This document shows, in pieces, positions 49,166 to 61,312 of a DNA stretch of 64,000 bases. Position 1 is the first letter of the stretch. Each line of letters starts with the position of its first letter. A program made the position numbers and the translations under genes. Origin of the DNA: Montifringilla adamsi (Eukaryota; Chordata; Aves; Passeriformes; Passeridae); the NCBI GenBank assembly GCA_017590115.1, contig JAGGNK010011114.1, positions 4,765,733-4,829,732 of the forward strand. Reading direction: 5' to 3'. The notes beneath the pieces were generated by a model. The model did not search any database and was not told the DNA's origin. It worked only from the letters and a program-made list of their open reading frames with translations.

Positions 49166-52100
49166 AATTCCTCTTGTGGTGGGACTCTGGGTCACTGTCA
49201 AGGCCATGAAAAATGTTTTTTCCACCTTATTTCTGCTGTGGTGGTGTTGTCACTCTTGTGAATGGGGGGAGCATGTGGATGTGGGGTTCTCCCCACCCTG
49301 AGCTGCTCATCGGGACCCCTGGGCTTCTGCACTTGGGCTGTGACTGAATTACACATGGGCAGGGTGACCTGTATGTAATGTTTCTGTTCTGGCCCCAGGT
49401 TTTCTGCTGCTCCTGAGGTTCCCAGGTTCCTTCAAATCCCTCAGTTTTGGCTGAGGTTGTGGGTTTATGATTTGCAGCAGCCTGAACTCAGGTGAGCACA
49501 AGCAAGATAAATTATGAGTATCAGGTAATGACAGCCTTCACCTCTCTGCCAGTCTGACACTTCTGGCCATCAGCCACGTGCTGCACCAAGGCCAGAGGTG
49601 CCCTGCTTGTTTTGGTTTGCAAACCTCCTCAGCTTCAGCATACAAGTCTGTTTCAAGGAAAGGGATGAATGTCTGTGGTTGTGAACTGGGAAAGCTGTGT
49701 GTCTGTACAGAAAACCTCTCTCCACTGAAGATATTGGTAGCTGCTGGGCCAGCAGTGATGAGGTGCTCAGCAGCTCAGTGGTGCCCTTCATGTGGAACCT
49801 GAGAGGAGCTGGGCTCATCCTGGGCAGGCTGATGGTCAAGGCAAGCACAGCACACACTGACAGCTCAGGTCCCTCTTCTGGGCTTCAGAGAACATCGCTC
49901 ATTTTCACCACTGCCCCCAGGCTGAGACCTGCTGGTTTATCCCATACCCTTGAAGGTAGATCCCTGCTGAGGCTTCTTTAGTGCTTCTAAGGATTTCTTG
50001 ATCTGCTTCCCCCGGGGGTGCTCCCCTTCCAAGGACAGGAGAGGATTTCAAATGCTTTGAGCTGGAGAGATGGCTAATTTGGAGCTTGAAAAGTTACAAA
50101 AGTTTGGGGGTTCTTAATATAATTTTGACATGACTCTGGAATGGTTTTTTTCCCAAAGCTTTCCCAAGTGCAGCACTCTGGCCATAGTTCTGGCTGCAAG
50201 TGTTTTAAAAACCTTTCACTGTTGGAGCCACTCAGATCCTCAGACCTCATGAATTCCCAGGGATGCCTGAATCCCCCAGGGCGGTGCCAGCAGGTGTAGG
50301 GGGATTCTGCTGGCCACAACTCCTGGAGCCTGGTGCTGAGTCCCAGCACCTTCGTGTCACACAGATAAAGCACTGCAAGAAGCAAGGGAATGCAGGGTGT
50401 TCCCTGTCAAGGCAGGTTTGTCCCAGCAAGGCCGGGCACAGCAGCACACAGCGTGGCCACAGATGGCGGAGCGGCTGCTGTGGGATCACACCACGACTTT
50501 GAGTGCTGTCAGCTCCCTGGTGTTTATATTCCTTAGCTCACTTTTCATCTCATTTTGTGCTCCTCTTTGTTAACACACAGGCTTGCCTTCAGCTGTGTCA
50601 TGCACATTTACTTTTCACTGCCAGGGAAAATCTCTCTTACCAGCCCTGCACAAACACCTCTCCTTGACCCCTCTGCTTCTCTTCCACACCCTGCATACAC
50701 ATGAAACACCTTTGTTTAAATATCAGCCTGGAAAAAGAGGTTTCCTGGTGATAGAGTTTTCTCCTTACCAAGGATATCACTGCAGTAGGGCTGAACCCAT
50801 CAAGGAAGGACAAAAACTTTTGAAGATTGTCCAGGAAAGAACCTCTGTGAAGTGACCTCTGTCCCTTCAAAGGCCTGAGGTGCAGGGAAAAGCCAACAAG
50901 CTACTGAATTTTTTTTCTCTTGCTTGTCATTGCCATAGAAGTCTAGCCAGCTCAGAGTTTCATAATTGCTTTGTGCAACTCATCTGGAGATCCAGACAAT
51001 ATCTCCAGCATGTTCTGTATGCACTAATGCTCACTGCTGCCTTTGCCTGCTCTAGAAATGTCAGGCCACACGTGATGAGAGAGCCCTGCGGTGCGATGTG
51101 AAACCTTGACACAAACTGCAAGCAGCTGAAACCACGCTGCACCAGCACGGGCTGTTCATGCCACACTTCCAGTCTAGCAGCAGTGTTCAGAATGGCTTTA
51201 TCTCACTTCTTTTAAAACCTTCTATGTCCTCACAGTCAAAGATCATGTGCTAGACCTAGAGCTGTCTCCTGGTTAACGCTGATGGGTGCATGCCAGACCT
51301 GCACCAGTTTCTACAGTGATTTTCAGGCTGAGGCCTCTCACATCTCCACAGATGTTTCTCGTTGGTCACCTTGGATATGTTCTTTGCCTTCAAGCTGGGG
51401 CCACTACCTGAATACTAAGGCAAGGGTAGGGAATTAGATATGGTTATATTGGCACTTTCAGGGATGCAGTTTAGGCTCATGTGACCCTAACTGTGTCCTT
51501 TGAAAGCTGAAGGATGTGAAAATACTTCAGTTTTTGAAGAGAAGGAGGCTGTCTAGGAATACAAACGAGGTTTCCTAAGCCCACAGGCAGCAAACAGGGA
51601 GTTGTTCACCCAACCCTGCAGCACAGACACTGTGAGACACTCACAGAAACTCCCACACTTCTTTGGAAGAAGCTACAAGAGGAAGCACATCTTCAGGCAG
51701 CAGGACCTGGACACCTGGACCTCTGCCCCTTGGAGGCAGGCAGCCCCAGCAGGTCTGGGCAGGGTGAGAGGCATTTGAGAACAACAGGCTCAGGACTGGG
51801 TACTGCAGGGCATAGGAAGTGCCCTCTCATACCTGTAGCTTTGAGAGGATGGTGGGGACAGAACCCAGGAGAGGTCGACCCTGTGTGCTCTTTCCCATGG
51901 CTACAGTGGGAGATCAGACTAGACAGCCTATCAGTGTGACCTGGACAGGCATTTCCCAGGAACCTAATCCCAAGATTTAAAGCCTTGAGCGAAATCTCCC
52001 TCTCTTCGAACAAAACTGAGGATTTGGAAGCTGAGAGGTAATACAGACAGAGGGAATTATCAGGAGGTTAAATATGTGAAATCACACTGGTGTCCTCAAT

Positions 52101-53939
52101 TTTTCTGCTCCTGATTCCTCTGCTGTGGCAACGTTCAAGCTTGAGTGTTTTCCTGCTGGGTGATGTCTCACCTTTTCTCACTGCAACACGGAGGTCATGG
52201 TTTGTGGTTGAGGGCCCCACTGGTGGCACTGACCCAGAGAGAAATGAACAAGCTGGAGCCTCTGATTAAAAATGCCCCTGTGGGGAGGGAGGATGTGCTT
52301 AACTGTGCCCTGGAGAGCTGTAGCTGCCTGGTGGCAGCTGAGCAAAGGCCAGGGTGATGGTGGGGGTCTCAATCCTCAATCTGCTTACTCACATTTGTGG
52401 AAATATGGGATGTAAGTCAGGGGGACCTTAATATAGCTGAGACTGCAACCCTTTCTGTCAAATTTCATTGCAACTTGAAGAAAGGACAGTGAGAACGCAT
52501 CAAAGGGGGGCGGGGGGAAATGCTCTCTCAGGCCTCCTTACTGATGAAACCAGCCTGGAAATAAACCTTGTCTGGAGAGAGGCTTCAGCCAGGGCTGCTT
52601 TTGAGGCTGGCAGCAAACACCTCACAGCACTGCTGGGGGGGCACTGCCTGCCTGCTGCCAGCCAGGCTGGTGCCTGCACTGACACACAAACGTGCACAGG
52701 CTGCAGCTGCCGAGACCTGACCAGAGGTGTCAGCCAGAAGGGGCTGGAGGGGAGGGAGAGACCCCAGGCGTGGGGCAGAGACCCTGGCAGCCAGAGGCAC
52801 ACTGGCACAACTGGTGAAGAGACAGGGATGTTTATAAAGCAAGGCTGAAGCACCTGCATTGCCCCAAAAAGCAGGAAAGCATTATGGATGCTCGTGCCTG
52901 AAGAGTGCAAGGCAGGGGAGAGGTGAGGTAGCTGCATCCTGAGGTGAAGGCTGGAGACACAGAGCTGAATTCCTGCTGGAGGAGAGGGCTGGGATGGTGA
53001 TGCTTGGGAGAGTGCACAGAGAGAAGAGAGCCTCCTGTGTGTGGCTGGGGCTCTTGTGCTCCTTGGCCATTCCAGCAGCAGCAGCTTGGTTGTCAGTCTG
53101 GGAAAGCTCCTCAGCATGCAAAGGCAGCTGCTCCAGCAGGTTTGGGACAAGCTCTCAGAGCAGAGAGCAGGGTTGGGTGATACAATTCCTGCATGAGGAC
53201 CTGGAGTGGAGGGGAAGGTGAGGGCACTTGCCAGGCAAAGCAAAGCTGGGCAGGCAGGTCTCTGCCTGACAGCTCCCACATTCAGACTCCAGCACTAAGT
53301 CTCCTCCTGGAGCATTGGCTCTTGATCCCAAGCCTGCTTTCCAAGGGGCTCTGCTCACTCAGCTGTGCCAAACTCCTGCTCACAGGGGCGTGCCTGGAGC
53401 ATGGTGTCATGGTTTTAATAACACGTGGGTGAGCTTAGCTGTCGGGCGTATACATGAGGAATGGGTGAGCTCTCTGCTCTGTAATTTAAAAGCTGACTTT
53501 TGTTTAGCTGTGACTGCATCACCACCAGCTGGGAGCACTAAAGCCCATGTGGGTGCATTTTCCATCCCTGGTGTGCAGTTCCCTGGGGACACCTCTTGAT
53601 TTTTGGGGTCTGAGGCCCACGAGTTTGTTGTCTGCTGGCAGTCCTGCCAGTCCAGTGCTGGCTATTGAGGTAGCTGGTTGTCCCCTGGCTGTCCCTGAAA
53701 CACCCCTGTGTGGCTTCCCAGGCGGCTGGTCCTTGCGATGGCACCGCTTCCTGATCTTCACCAGCCTCTGGCACAGTCCTGCTCACAGAGAGGTTTGGGA
53801 GAGCATCACTGCTGTGGGAGTCCAAGGTACCTCTAAAAAGCCTGAGGAGCCCTGTGGTCAGCAGGAAGGGCCTGTTGTCCCCATGCCTGAGCACAGGGGA
53901 AAGTCTCTGAAGTGCCTTAGCAATGAAACTCTGCCTCCT
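49166..53939. other. Intergenic, nothing recognised
   Basis: 4.8 kb without a recognised repeat or gene. A 260-codon open frame on the minus strand (52500-53279) has leucine, serine and proline bias, no domain and no splice support, so it is not called. Confidence 0.4.
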
Positions 53940-54150
53940 CTGCTGGCATTTGACATGGAAATGATCCTGATTTATTCTGGAATAATAGGATGAAATGGCG
54001 CAAAGGAAAATTTTACACTGAGGATCGAGACAAATTGCCCAAAGCAAAGTCAGCCAAGAGAAGGGAGGGGGGAATTGCATCGCTCTGGCCATTCCTAGGA
54101 GCAAACACCGCGGCGGAAAATAAAAACACTGGAAACAACGAGACGCTGGC
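53940..54150. promoter_or_regulatory. Candidate non-coding regulatory block
   Basis: A/T-rich, CpG-containing and non-repetitive: TGATTTATTCTGGAATAATA, AAATGGCGCAAAGG and ACCGCGGCGGAAAATAAAAA. It sits between GC-rich stretches. Regulatory status is inferred from composition only. Confidence 0.18.
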
Positions 54151-54393
54151 CAAGGAGTGCTGGCTGAAGTGAAGGAGGTGGATGCCCTTCTCACATCCTG
54201 TGAGGAATTACTACTGCTCGGTGCAGGGCCTCCCAAAACCTGGCTCCCCTCCTTGCCCCTCGCAGCCCCGCCGGCAGGGAGGGACGGCAGCTCCCGGCAG
54301 AGCCGGGCGGGCTCCCGGAGGGTTCCTGACAGTCTGGCACCATCTGCTGGGGCTTCCCGGGACACGGAGAGCCCGGGCTGGAGCGGGAGATCC

Positions 54394-54560
54394 CAAAATC
54401 ACGGAGTCTTTTAGGCTGGAAAGGAGCGATAAGGTCACGGAGCCCAGCCGCCGAGCAGCGCTAAACCGGGTGCGGCATCCAGGAATGGCGATTCCCGGGA
54501 CAGCCCGTTCCAGTGCCTAACCACCCTTCCAGGGAAGGGGCTCTCCTGGTACCCAGTCGT
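54394..54560 (-). mobile_element. CR1 LINE 3'-end fragment, reverse orientation, CpG-rich
   Basis: AAAATCACGGAGTCTTTTAG and GGCTGGAAAGGAGCGATAAG, then GTTCCAGTGCCTAACCACCC and AAGGGGCTCTCCTGGTACCC, follow the reversed CR1 3' end. Unlike the copy at 44.2 kb it keeps many CpG sites. The right boundary is unclear. Confidence 0.75.
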
Positions 54561-54699
54561 GGTGGGATCGCTGCAGGAGGCCGGGCACAGCCCCCGCTGC
54601 CGCTGTCGGGGCTCGGGGGCTGCTCTCCGGGCCGGACCCGGCTCCACCCGCTCGGTTCTGGGACGGGCCCCAGAGCCGCTGGGGCACCAGCGGGAAACC

Positions 54700-55073
54700 C
54701 AGCCATGGTGACAGGGATGTCATGGGATGGGACAGGACACATGGGATCACCTGCGACTGGCACGGGATCAACGCCTGGTGGGCACTTGATGGGTGTGTGG
54801 TCACGGCGTGATGGACGGTGATAGCCGTGTGAGGATCGGGCATTAATGCGTGACCGATGCCATGGTCACACCATCGCTGCATGATCCTTGCATGATTTCA
54901 CATGGTCTTCTTGTGATCCTCACGTGAATGGCTCACCTGATCAGCGCATGGGTGGCACCTGCTCTGCACAGGACTGGATTGTGATCATCCCGTGATCGAC
55001 TCACGATCTCAGATGATTGGGGCTTGATAAGTTCTTGATTAGTGTGTGATCACCATATGATCACCATGTGATG
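54700..55073. repeat. Degenerate tandem repeat built on TGATCA/CATGGTCA words
   Basis: For about 370 bp the words TGATCACCATGTGATCA, CATGGTCACACCAT, GTGATCATCCCGTGATC, TGATCCTCACGTGAATGG and similar recur every 10-20 bp on either strand. It looks like an old, diverged short-unit repeat. The LTR at 55080 inserted at its right end. Confidence 0.6.
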
Positions 55074-55079
55074 GTTGTG
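55074..55079 (+). other. Left target-site duplication GTTGTG
   Basis: GTTGTG directly precedes the LTR TG at 55080 and is repeated exactly at 55458-55463 after the LTR CA. A 6-bp duplication is what ERVK-type (class II) integrases make. Confidence 0.8.
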
Positions 55080-55457
55080 TGTCACCATGATATTTTATGA
55101 AAAATCCTCTGCTAGGATTTTTCCCCTCCTGAGGAGCTGAGGAGCCTCAGGAAAGAAATGCAAACAACAACTATCTGCTGCTGTGGAATGCAACAGGTGC
55201 ATCTGTGCTTGGGGCATGTTGGTTATTTCTAATTAATGGCCAATCACAGATGCAGCTGCATTGGACTCTGAGAGTCACAAGATTTTGTTATGCATTCTAC
55301 TCTTGTTCTTTCAAGCCTTCTGATGATCTTTTCTCTCTGTTCTTTTAGTATAGTTTTTATGTAGTATTTCAATATAATATATATCATAATATAATAAACC
55401 AGCCTTCTGAAACATGGAGTCAAGGCTCGCGTCTCCACACATGGGAAGTTCCCAACA
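55080..55457 (+). mobile_element. Passerine-type ERV solo LTR with 6-bp target duplication
   Basis: 378 bp, starting TGTCACCATGATATTTTATG and ending GGGAAGTTCCCAACA. I recognise the family from CTGCTAGGATTTTTC, CTGCTGCTGTGGAATGCAAC, CTAATTAATGGCCAATCACA (CCAAT box at 55240-55244) and CAGCCTTCTGAAACATGGAG. AATAAA at 55393-55398 lies near the 3' end in plus sense, marking R. TG...CA ends and the GTTGTG repeats on both sides define the copy exactly. No viral coding sequence adjoins it, so it arose by LTR-LTR recombination. Confidence 0.88.
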
Positions 55458-55463
55458 GTTGTG
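55458..55463 (+). other. Right target-site duplication GTTGTG
   Basis: Exact copy of 55074-55079, immediately after the LTR terminal CA. Confidence 0.8.
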
Positions 55464-56479
55464 AGATTTGCCTGGCACAGGCGCCTTTCCTGGCACTCGC
55501 CATGTTTTGTCCATGGAATGAATTCACCCCTCTTTACCAGGCTTTTCCTCACCACCCAGGTAAGTCTCTTCAGTCTTCCTGACTCTTTCACTAAAGCTGC
55601 CCCTCCACGCAACTTGAGGCCATTTCCTTTTTTCCTGTTGCTTGTTACTTCACCCTCTCCTCCTCCTCCTCCTCCTGGTCACTGTCTTGCAGCCAGTGTG
55701 TCCTCACTAGCACAGTGGCAAAGGTGAATGATGGCCCATTTTATGGATCTGGAGTCAGCTTCCAGCTAGGGTCAGCCTGGTGACCCCTCAGTGGTTCATT
55801 GGGTTTAGCCGAGGGGCTGGGGCCATTCACATCCACATTTGGAGAAGGTGCCTGCTTTTTCTTGGGCCTGGCAAGGTCAACTTTCCTGCTGCTGGGTTTC
55901 CTTCATATCCTTTCCCTTTCTCTTGTCTTTCCTTGCCCAAAGGTGGTGGCCACTCCTCTCCCAGTCCCTGGTTTGCTGTCCAAGCACTCTTGATCTGTGC
56001 TCTGAAGCTGCCTTAACAATGGGAAGGCATCCCAGGGCCACTGGGATAGGGAGAGTGCTGGGAATGATGGAGTGTACTTAAGCAAGTTCTTCCTCTGCCA
56101 GATGGGCCCCCCCATGCGGGGGCTGTGCCCTGGGGTTGGCATTGCTCCCTCAGGGAGCTCTGGGAAAGAAGGAGCAGCAGCAAGGTGAGCACACATTGAG
56201 GAGCACATCCCTGACTCGTGATTTGGCAGCAGGCGCTGGGCACGGCTGAGTTTGCAAAAACCACCATCCTCTCTACTGCCTGTACCCTAGCTGGGCAGCA
56301 AGAACACCCCCCCAGTCACAGCTGCACTGTCCCTTGCCGAATTTGTCCACATCTGCTGGATGAGGCCCCAGCCTCAGCAGACAAGAGATGTCCCAGATTC
56401 ACACACACACTTGTCCTTATTAGAGGCTCCAGTGAAGCAGGGAGGGAGGGAGATGGGGAAAGGCAGAAGTCTGCCTCCA
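55464..56479. other. Intergenic, nothing recognised
   Basis: 1 kb without a recognisable gene. A short CTC triplet repeat lies at about 55656-55675. Confidence 0.4.
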
Positions 56480-56905
56480 GCAAGACGGTCTGCACAAATG
56501 GACTGGCTTATAAATGAATTTATAAGTTGAAATTGGCCTATAATGAGAGAGATACTGAGAAAAAAGAACTGTGCACTGCAAACCACTTAGGAATCGGAGA
56601 TCTCGGTGCATTATGCGGAGCCAGAGGGGAAATGCTGGGTCCTGTGAGCAAAGGCATCACAGATTGCTGTGGGCAAGCTAAGGCCAGTTATGCTGCTTAC
56701 CCTGGAGCCCTGCATTGGCCCTGAACGCCTTCCCCAAAAATGCATTCCCCTGTGATTAAATTGCGAGAGTACTGGGCTCTTGAAACTGCTGCTAAATGCC
56801 GTCATTAGAAACTGTTTTATTTCAAGGCAGCTTTTACTCGTAATGGTTCTAGAGTCAGTTCTCCAGAGGAATATGGTTGTTTTAAGTTTTTAGGGTCTTT
56901 TTTTC
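56480..56905. promoter_or_regulatory. Candidate conserved non-coding block
   Basis: Contains TTATAAATGAATTTATAAG, which is a near-palindrome, then CCTATAATGAGAG, GCATTATGCGGAGCC, CCCTGTGATTAAATTGCGAG, CCGTCATTAGAAACTG and TTTTACTCGTAATGG. The TAAT-core density and lack of repeat character are typical of developmental enhancers. No transcript is evident. Confidence 0.25.
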
Positions 56906-57744
56906 TAAAAATAAAGCAGTCTCCCAAGCCCACTGCTGTGCTTGAGCTTTGTGCTTACAGGCTTCTATCGACAGCTGGCTTGATGAATGAAGATGTGAGG
57001 GAAGAAGAGCTTTTCAATGAGGAGTGCTTCCCAGGGCTGGAATGGTGAACAACACGTAAGCAGGGATTGAAAACACGACATCCTCCACTCAGTACTCCCC
57101 AACATATGCAGAATCAATTTCACCTTTTGAATTCCTTGAAACCAGAGAAGAAGTTGGTGTGCTTCCATGCATGTAACCCGTGGATTATCCGATTGGGAAG
57201 TCTGTGAAGATTCAGGTTTCTCTGAATTACACACAGCCAAGGAGGTGTGGAGAAAGCTCAGCCTACAATTTTCCTTCTCCCAACAGCAATCTGACCCCCA
57301 AAGCTGTCCAGAAAGCTCTTGTCTGCTTTCACCCTCCCCCAGCAGCTAATCTCCACCTCAGTGCTGCCTTTCTGAGGTGCAGGGAATAAGCATTTCTCTC
57401 CTTTGAGTCCGAAATGATGTCAGGTGCCATCCCCAGCTGTGCACGTGAGGCATTCCCACTATCACCAGCTGTGCCTCCCTCCAGTGCCTACAGCCACGAG
57501 GGATGGAGACCAAGCAAGCTCACCAGGAGGGTCTGTTGTTCCCTCACGCCTCCACACTCATTCCATGATAAATCCACTCTTTGCACCAGGGAAAGCCACA
57601 CTTTTCTTGAAAGCTCAGCAAGCCTGGCCCCTTCCTAGCCAGGTGTGCCACCAGCATGACATGATGGTGACCTGCTCTCCTTGCCTGTGCAAAGCTGCTT
57701 CTCCTTGCAGGGCTGCTGCCTTTCCCACAACCTGGCATTTCTCT
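56906..57744. other. Intergenic, nothing recognised
   Basis: No gene or repeat recognised. Confidence 0.4.
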
Positions 57745-57910
57745 TCCTGTGTTGGGAATGTATTAGCATATTTTCTCTCCTTACTGTCACATGCAGCTAT
57801 AAAATCTGCTCTCAAACAATTGGCCTGGGAGCTTCCAGAGACCACTAATAGAAAGAGAAAAACAGCATCTATATAAAGAAAATCAGCCTCAATATTCAGC
57901 TGGCATTGCT
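57745..57910. promoter_or_regulatory. Candidate non-coding regulatory block
   Basis: AT-rich block with GGGAATGTATTAGCATATTT, CAGCTATAAAATCTGC, AAACAATTGGCCTGG (a SOX-like ACAAT) and CATCTATATAAAGAAAATC, a TATATAAA core at about 57870-57877. It might be a promoter or an enhancer. Confidence 0.2.
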
Positions 57911-60900
57911 CAAAGCTGAAGGGCTTCAAACCTCCTCTGCGACAGGGAGGTCTGAGGCAATGGGAAGAAATGCCAAGCAAGGAGTAAAAGCCAGGAGCAG
58001 CAGCAAACCTCCTGGGAATGTCTGCTGGGTCCCATTTTTGCAGGGGTACAGAGTGCAGACACACATCAGCTTTCTGGAGTCATTTTAAAATGAGTTCTCC
58101 CATCAGAAGTGGTTCCCTGGCTCCTGCAGGATGAAAGGGGACCTGGAGGATGTTGGTGTGCATCGACCCAAAAGTGTGCATCAAAGAGGATGCATTTGGT
58201 ATCAGCCAGAAACCCAACAGAATTGTCTTTGTGGGCGCAAACCTCCTGTGGATATGTGTGAAAAACCACATTTCTGTGGCTATAACCTCTCCTGGGAATA
58301 GCTGGGATAGCACAGAGGCGTGATTTTTTTCTTTAAAGTGCACTGCATCTGTGTTTGCTGCTGAGGTCAATTAGAGCTGTGGGAGATCAGAGGCTGATGA
58401 AAGATGAGTGCCTTGCTACTGCCTTGCCTCCAGGAGCAGTGATTCTTTGTTTTCTGAGTTCTAGTAAAGCACTTACTTGGGAGGCACGTGAAGAACTCTT
58501 GGCTGCTCCTGCCTCTTCCCCATGGCAAGGAGGCAACCAGCCTCCAGGAAGACACAGGGATGGCAGCTGGTTTGGGTTGACCACCTTTCCTCCACCCCAT
58601 TCCCTATGCAACAGCGTGTCCTAGAGGGCATGATCCTCTAAGTTGCTGGGACTTGCTTGCCTCAGAGGTGCTTGCCCCTTGCCTCCTGGTTCCTCAGCAT
58701 CTGCAGATACTGCAGGAGGCCCTCAGCCTTGGAGGAGGCATTGGTGCAGGAAGCACTGGGGCTGCTCTGCTATTTCCACTCTTGTTTTTCAGTAGAGGAG
58801 CTGATGCCCAGGCTCACTCTCTCCTTAGGAGGTGTGACCCCTGGGATAGCTGCCTGTGTCTCTCCTGGCTGGGAGAGACAAGGAGCCTCACAAAGGCTGC
58901 CTTCCTCTCTGCATGGCTCCTCAGAGCCCTGGCAGGCCACGAGGGAGGGAGGGAGGGATTTGCCTTGGCACTGATGTGACTCTGCTCGTGGACATTGACC
59001 TGGGGGTACAGCAGCACCTGGAAGAGCACAGTGCTGCCCCCAGACACCAAGGGCCAAGCAATTCTTGCTTGTTGCTTGGCTCACACTGCATCCTCCTAGT
59101 CCCTGTGCCAAGGCTGCTGTGTTTTTGTCACTGGGGGAGAGCCAGGCAGCTGTTTGCTCTATGACAGTTGCCTGGCTGACATCCCAAAGTGTTTTGCTGC
59201 TTTCTTTCCTCTCCTGACAGACAGATGAGTGGGATTATTTGGCTGAAGGAGGTTTTTTCTAGCACCAGCCTCTCTGGTGGCAGCCTTAGAACAGGGTCAT
59301 CCATTTGGCAGTGAAAGAAAGGCACTGCCTTCCTAGCACTGACATGTCCAACACGGCAGTCCCTTGGCTGGCATCAACCTCCTGAATTACACCAAAATTG
59401 GAGAGACCTCTGGGCTGATGTCAAGGTTGGGAGTTGCCATCTTTTGTTCAAGGACACACAAGGGGAGCCCCTGGCAGCCAGGGGCAGGTGGAGCCCAGAC
59501 CTTCTGGGGCACCTGGGAGAGGCAGGAGAGATCCCCTGCTGCTGTGCTCAGGCTCTGCCCGGGGTGAGAAAACAAGGATCACTCAAACCTTGATGGGAAA
59601 GAGGTCCCCAACACGACAGAGTCAACTGTGGAGGAACTTAACACTTGCAATGCATTTCTGAGAAGTCTCTCTACTTGCTAACCATTCAAGGAAAGAGTCT
59701 GGAGGTCTGGCTTTGGCTAGAGCCATGTATGGAAATCTGGAGCTACAGCTGCTACTGTAGAACCTAAGAGACAGGAAAGAATGTCTGTGTGGTTTGGGAG
59801 CATTTCAGGCAGGTTTTATCCTATTCTGTCCGCAAGTTTAGCAGCTGTGGTCCCTGCAGGGACAGAGGGAGGGCAAGGCCCTTTTCTTGCACGCACAGCA
59901 CTGCTAGGGGCTGTGCTCCTCATGGCCCTGGGACGTGTGCCCCTGGGAGAGGGGAGCCAGGGAAGAGCTGACTGTGCTGTGAGCCATCCGTGGCAGGGAA
60001 TGCCAGCAGGAAATTTCACTAATGACTCTGCCCTGAGCTGGCTTTTGTCACCTCAGCCTCCTGGCACAGGGGACTGCAGGGCTCCAGGGCTTGGCACCTC
60101 CCTCCTGCTTTTGCTTGCAGCAGCTGGAGGACAATGCCAGCGGGTCACAAGCTGATCCAAATGGCCACAGACCCGACAGGCTTTAACACATGTTTTTAAT
60201 GCTTTGTAAAGCCTCCCCTTGCCTGTGCTCCAGCCACAGCTGCCTGAGAGGCTTCCCTTCTGCAGCTCCACACAGACTTGCCCATCTTGTGTTTGCCTGA
60301 GGAGCCCAAAGCACGGGAGCAGAACAAGCAGCAGAGCAGCCCAGAGTTTTTGGTCTCAAGTGCAGGTGGAAAGCAGCAACACTAATAGTAGCAGGCAGAC
60401 TCTCTGCAGCTCAGCTCCCCCTCACAACCCTGCCAGTGACACATGAGGAATTCTAGAAGTTGGACACCAGTTTGGCCCTGCTGCAGCCTTTCCCTTGCAC
60501 CACTGCTCCACGGCTGGCACTCAAAAATGGCCATAAAATTGAATAGGATGTGTTGTTTCTCTGCCTGGAGCAAGAGGCAGGGCCCTTTCCAGGGAACATG
60601 TGGCACCAGTGTGTCACACGTGGCTGCCTGCCCGCGATGTGCTCACTGTGTGCCAGCCTGGCTTCCCTCTGAATGACAATGCTCAGACAGAAGAAACCCA
60701 GAGGAGAATTTCACCTGCTGACAGGGCCTTTCTGGAGCTTCTTGCACAGGGTTCAGGAGCTGCAGCTGCTCCTGACTGGCCAGAGAGCCTGTTAATCTCT
60801 GGAGATGTGTCCCCTTTTGCTGTGCCCTGGTGGCACACGGTGTGGCTGTGCTTTGTGTCTGCAGCTGGGGTAAAAGCAGGAGAAGGGAGAAAACCCCAGC

Positions 60901-61039
60901 TCTCGTGAAATACTGATAGGCAGGTAGAACAAATTAATCTCTGCCTCACGTGTGGGTGCTGGGTGTGGCAGTACTGACAGGTGAGGGCACTAATCAATAT
61001 ACAGCCTTTAATCAATATAAAGGGCATGTGTGCATGATT
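57911..61039. other. Intergenic, nothing recognised
   Basis: 3.1 kb without a recognised gene. It includes a short GGGA repeat at about 58941-58960. Open frames of about 60-150 codons on both strands lack motifs. Confidence 0.4.
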
Positions 61040-61312
61040 GGGAGTAGAGCATATCCCTGCTAGGGGCTCGAAGCTGTGCCAGGAGAACTTTAAACTGGGC
61101 ATTGGGAAGCATTTCTTTAAAGAGGGAGCAGTCAAGCACTGGAATAGGCTCCTTAGAGTGGTTGATGCCCCATCCCAGTCTGTGTTTAAGAGGCATTTAG
61201 ACAAGGCCCTTGATAAAATGCTTTAATATTTGGTGAACCCTGAAGTGGCCAGGCAGTTGACTAGGTGATCCTTTCATGTGTCTTACAACTGAAATACTCT
61301 ATTCTAATGTGC
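61040..61312 (+). mobile_element. CR1 LINE 3'-end fragment, forward orientation
   Basis: GAAGCTGTGCCAGGAGAACT, AAACTGGGCATTGGGAAGCA, TTTAAGAGGCATTTAGACAA and GCCCTTGATAAAATGC lead to a CTACAACTGAAAT-like end and the tail CTCTATTCTAATG. This is the 3' end of another CR1 subfamily, with an ATTCTA tail instead of the ATTCTATG tail of the 20.9-kb copy. It is truncated and non-coding. Confidence 0.85.
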
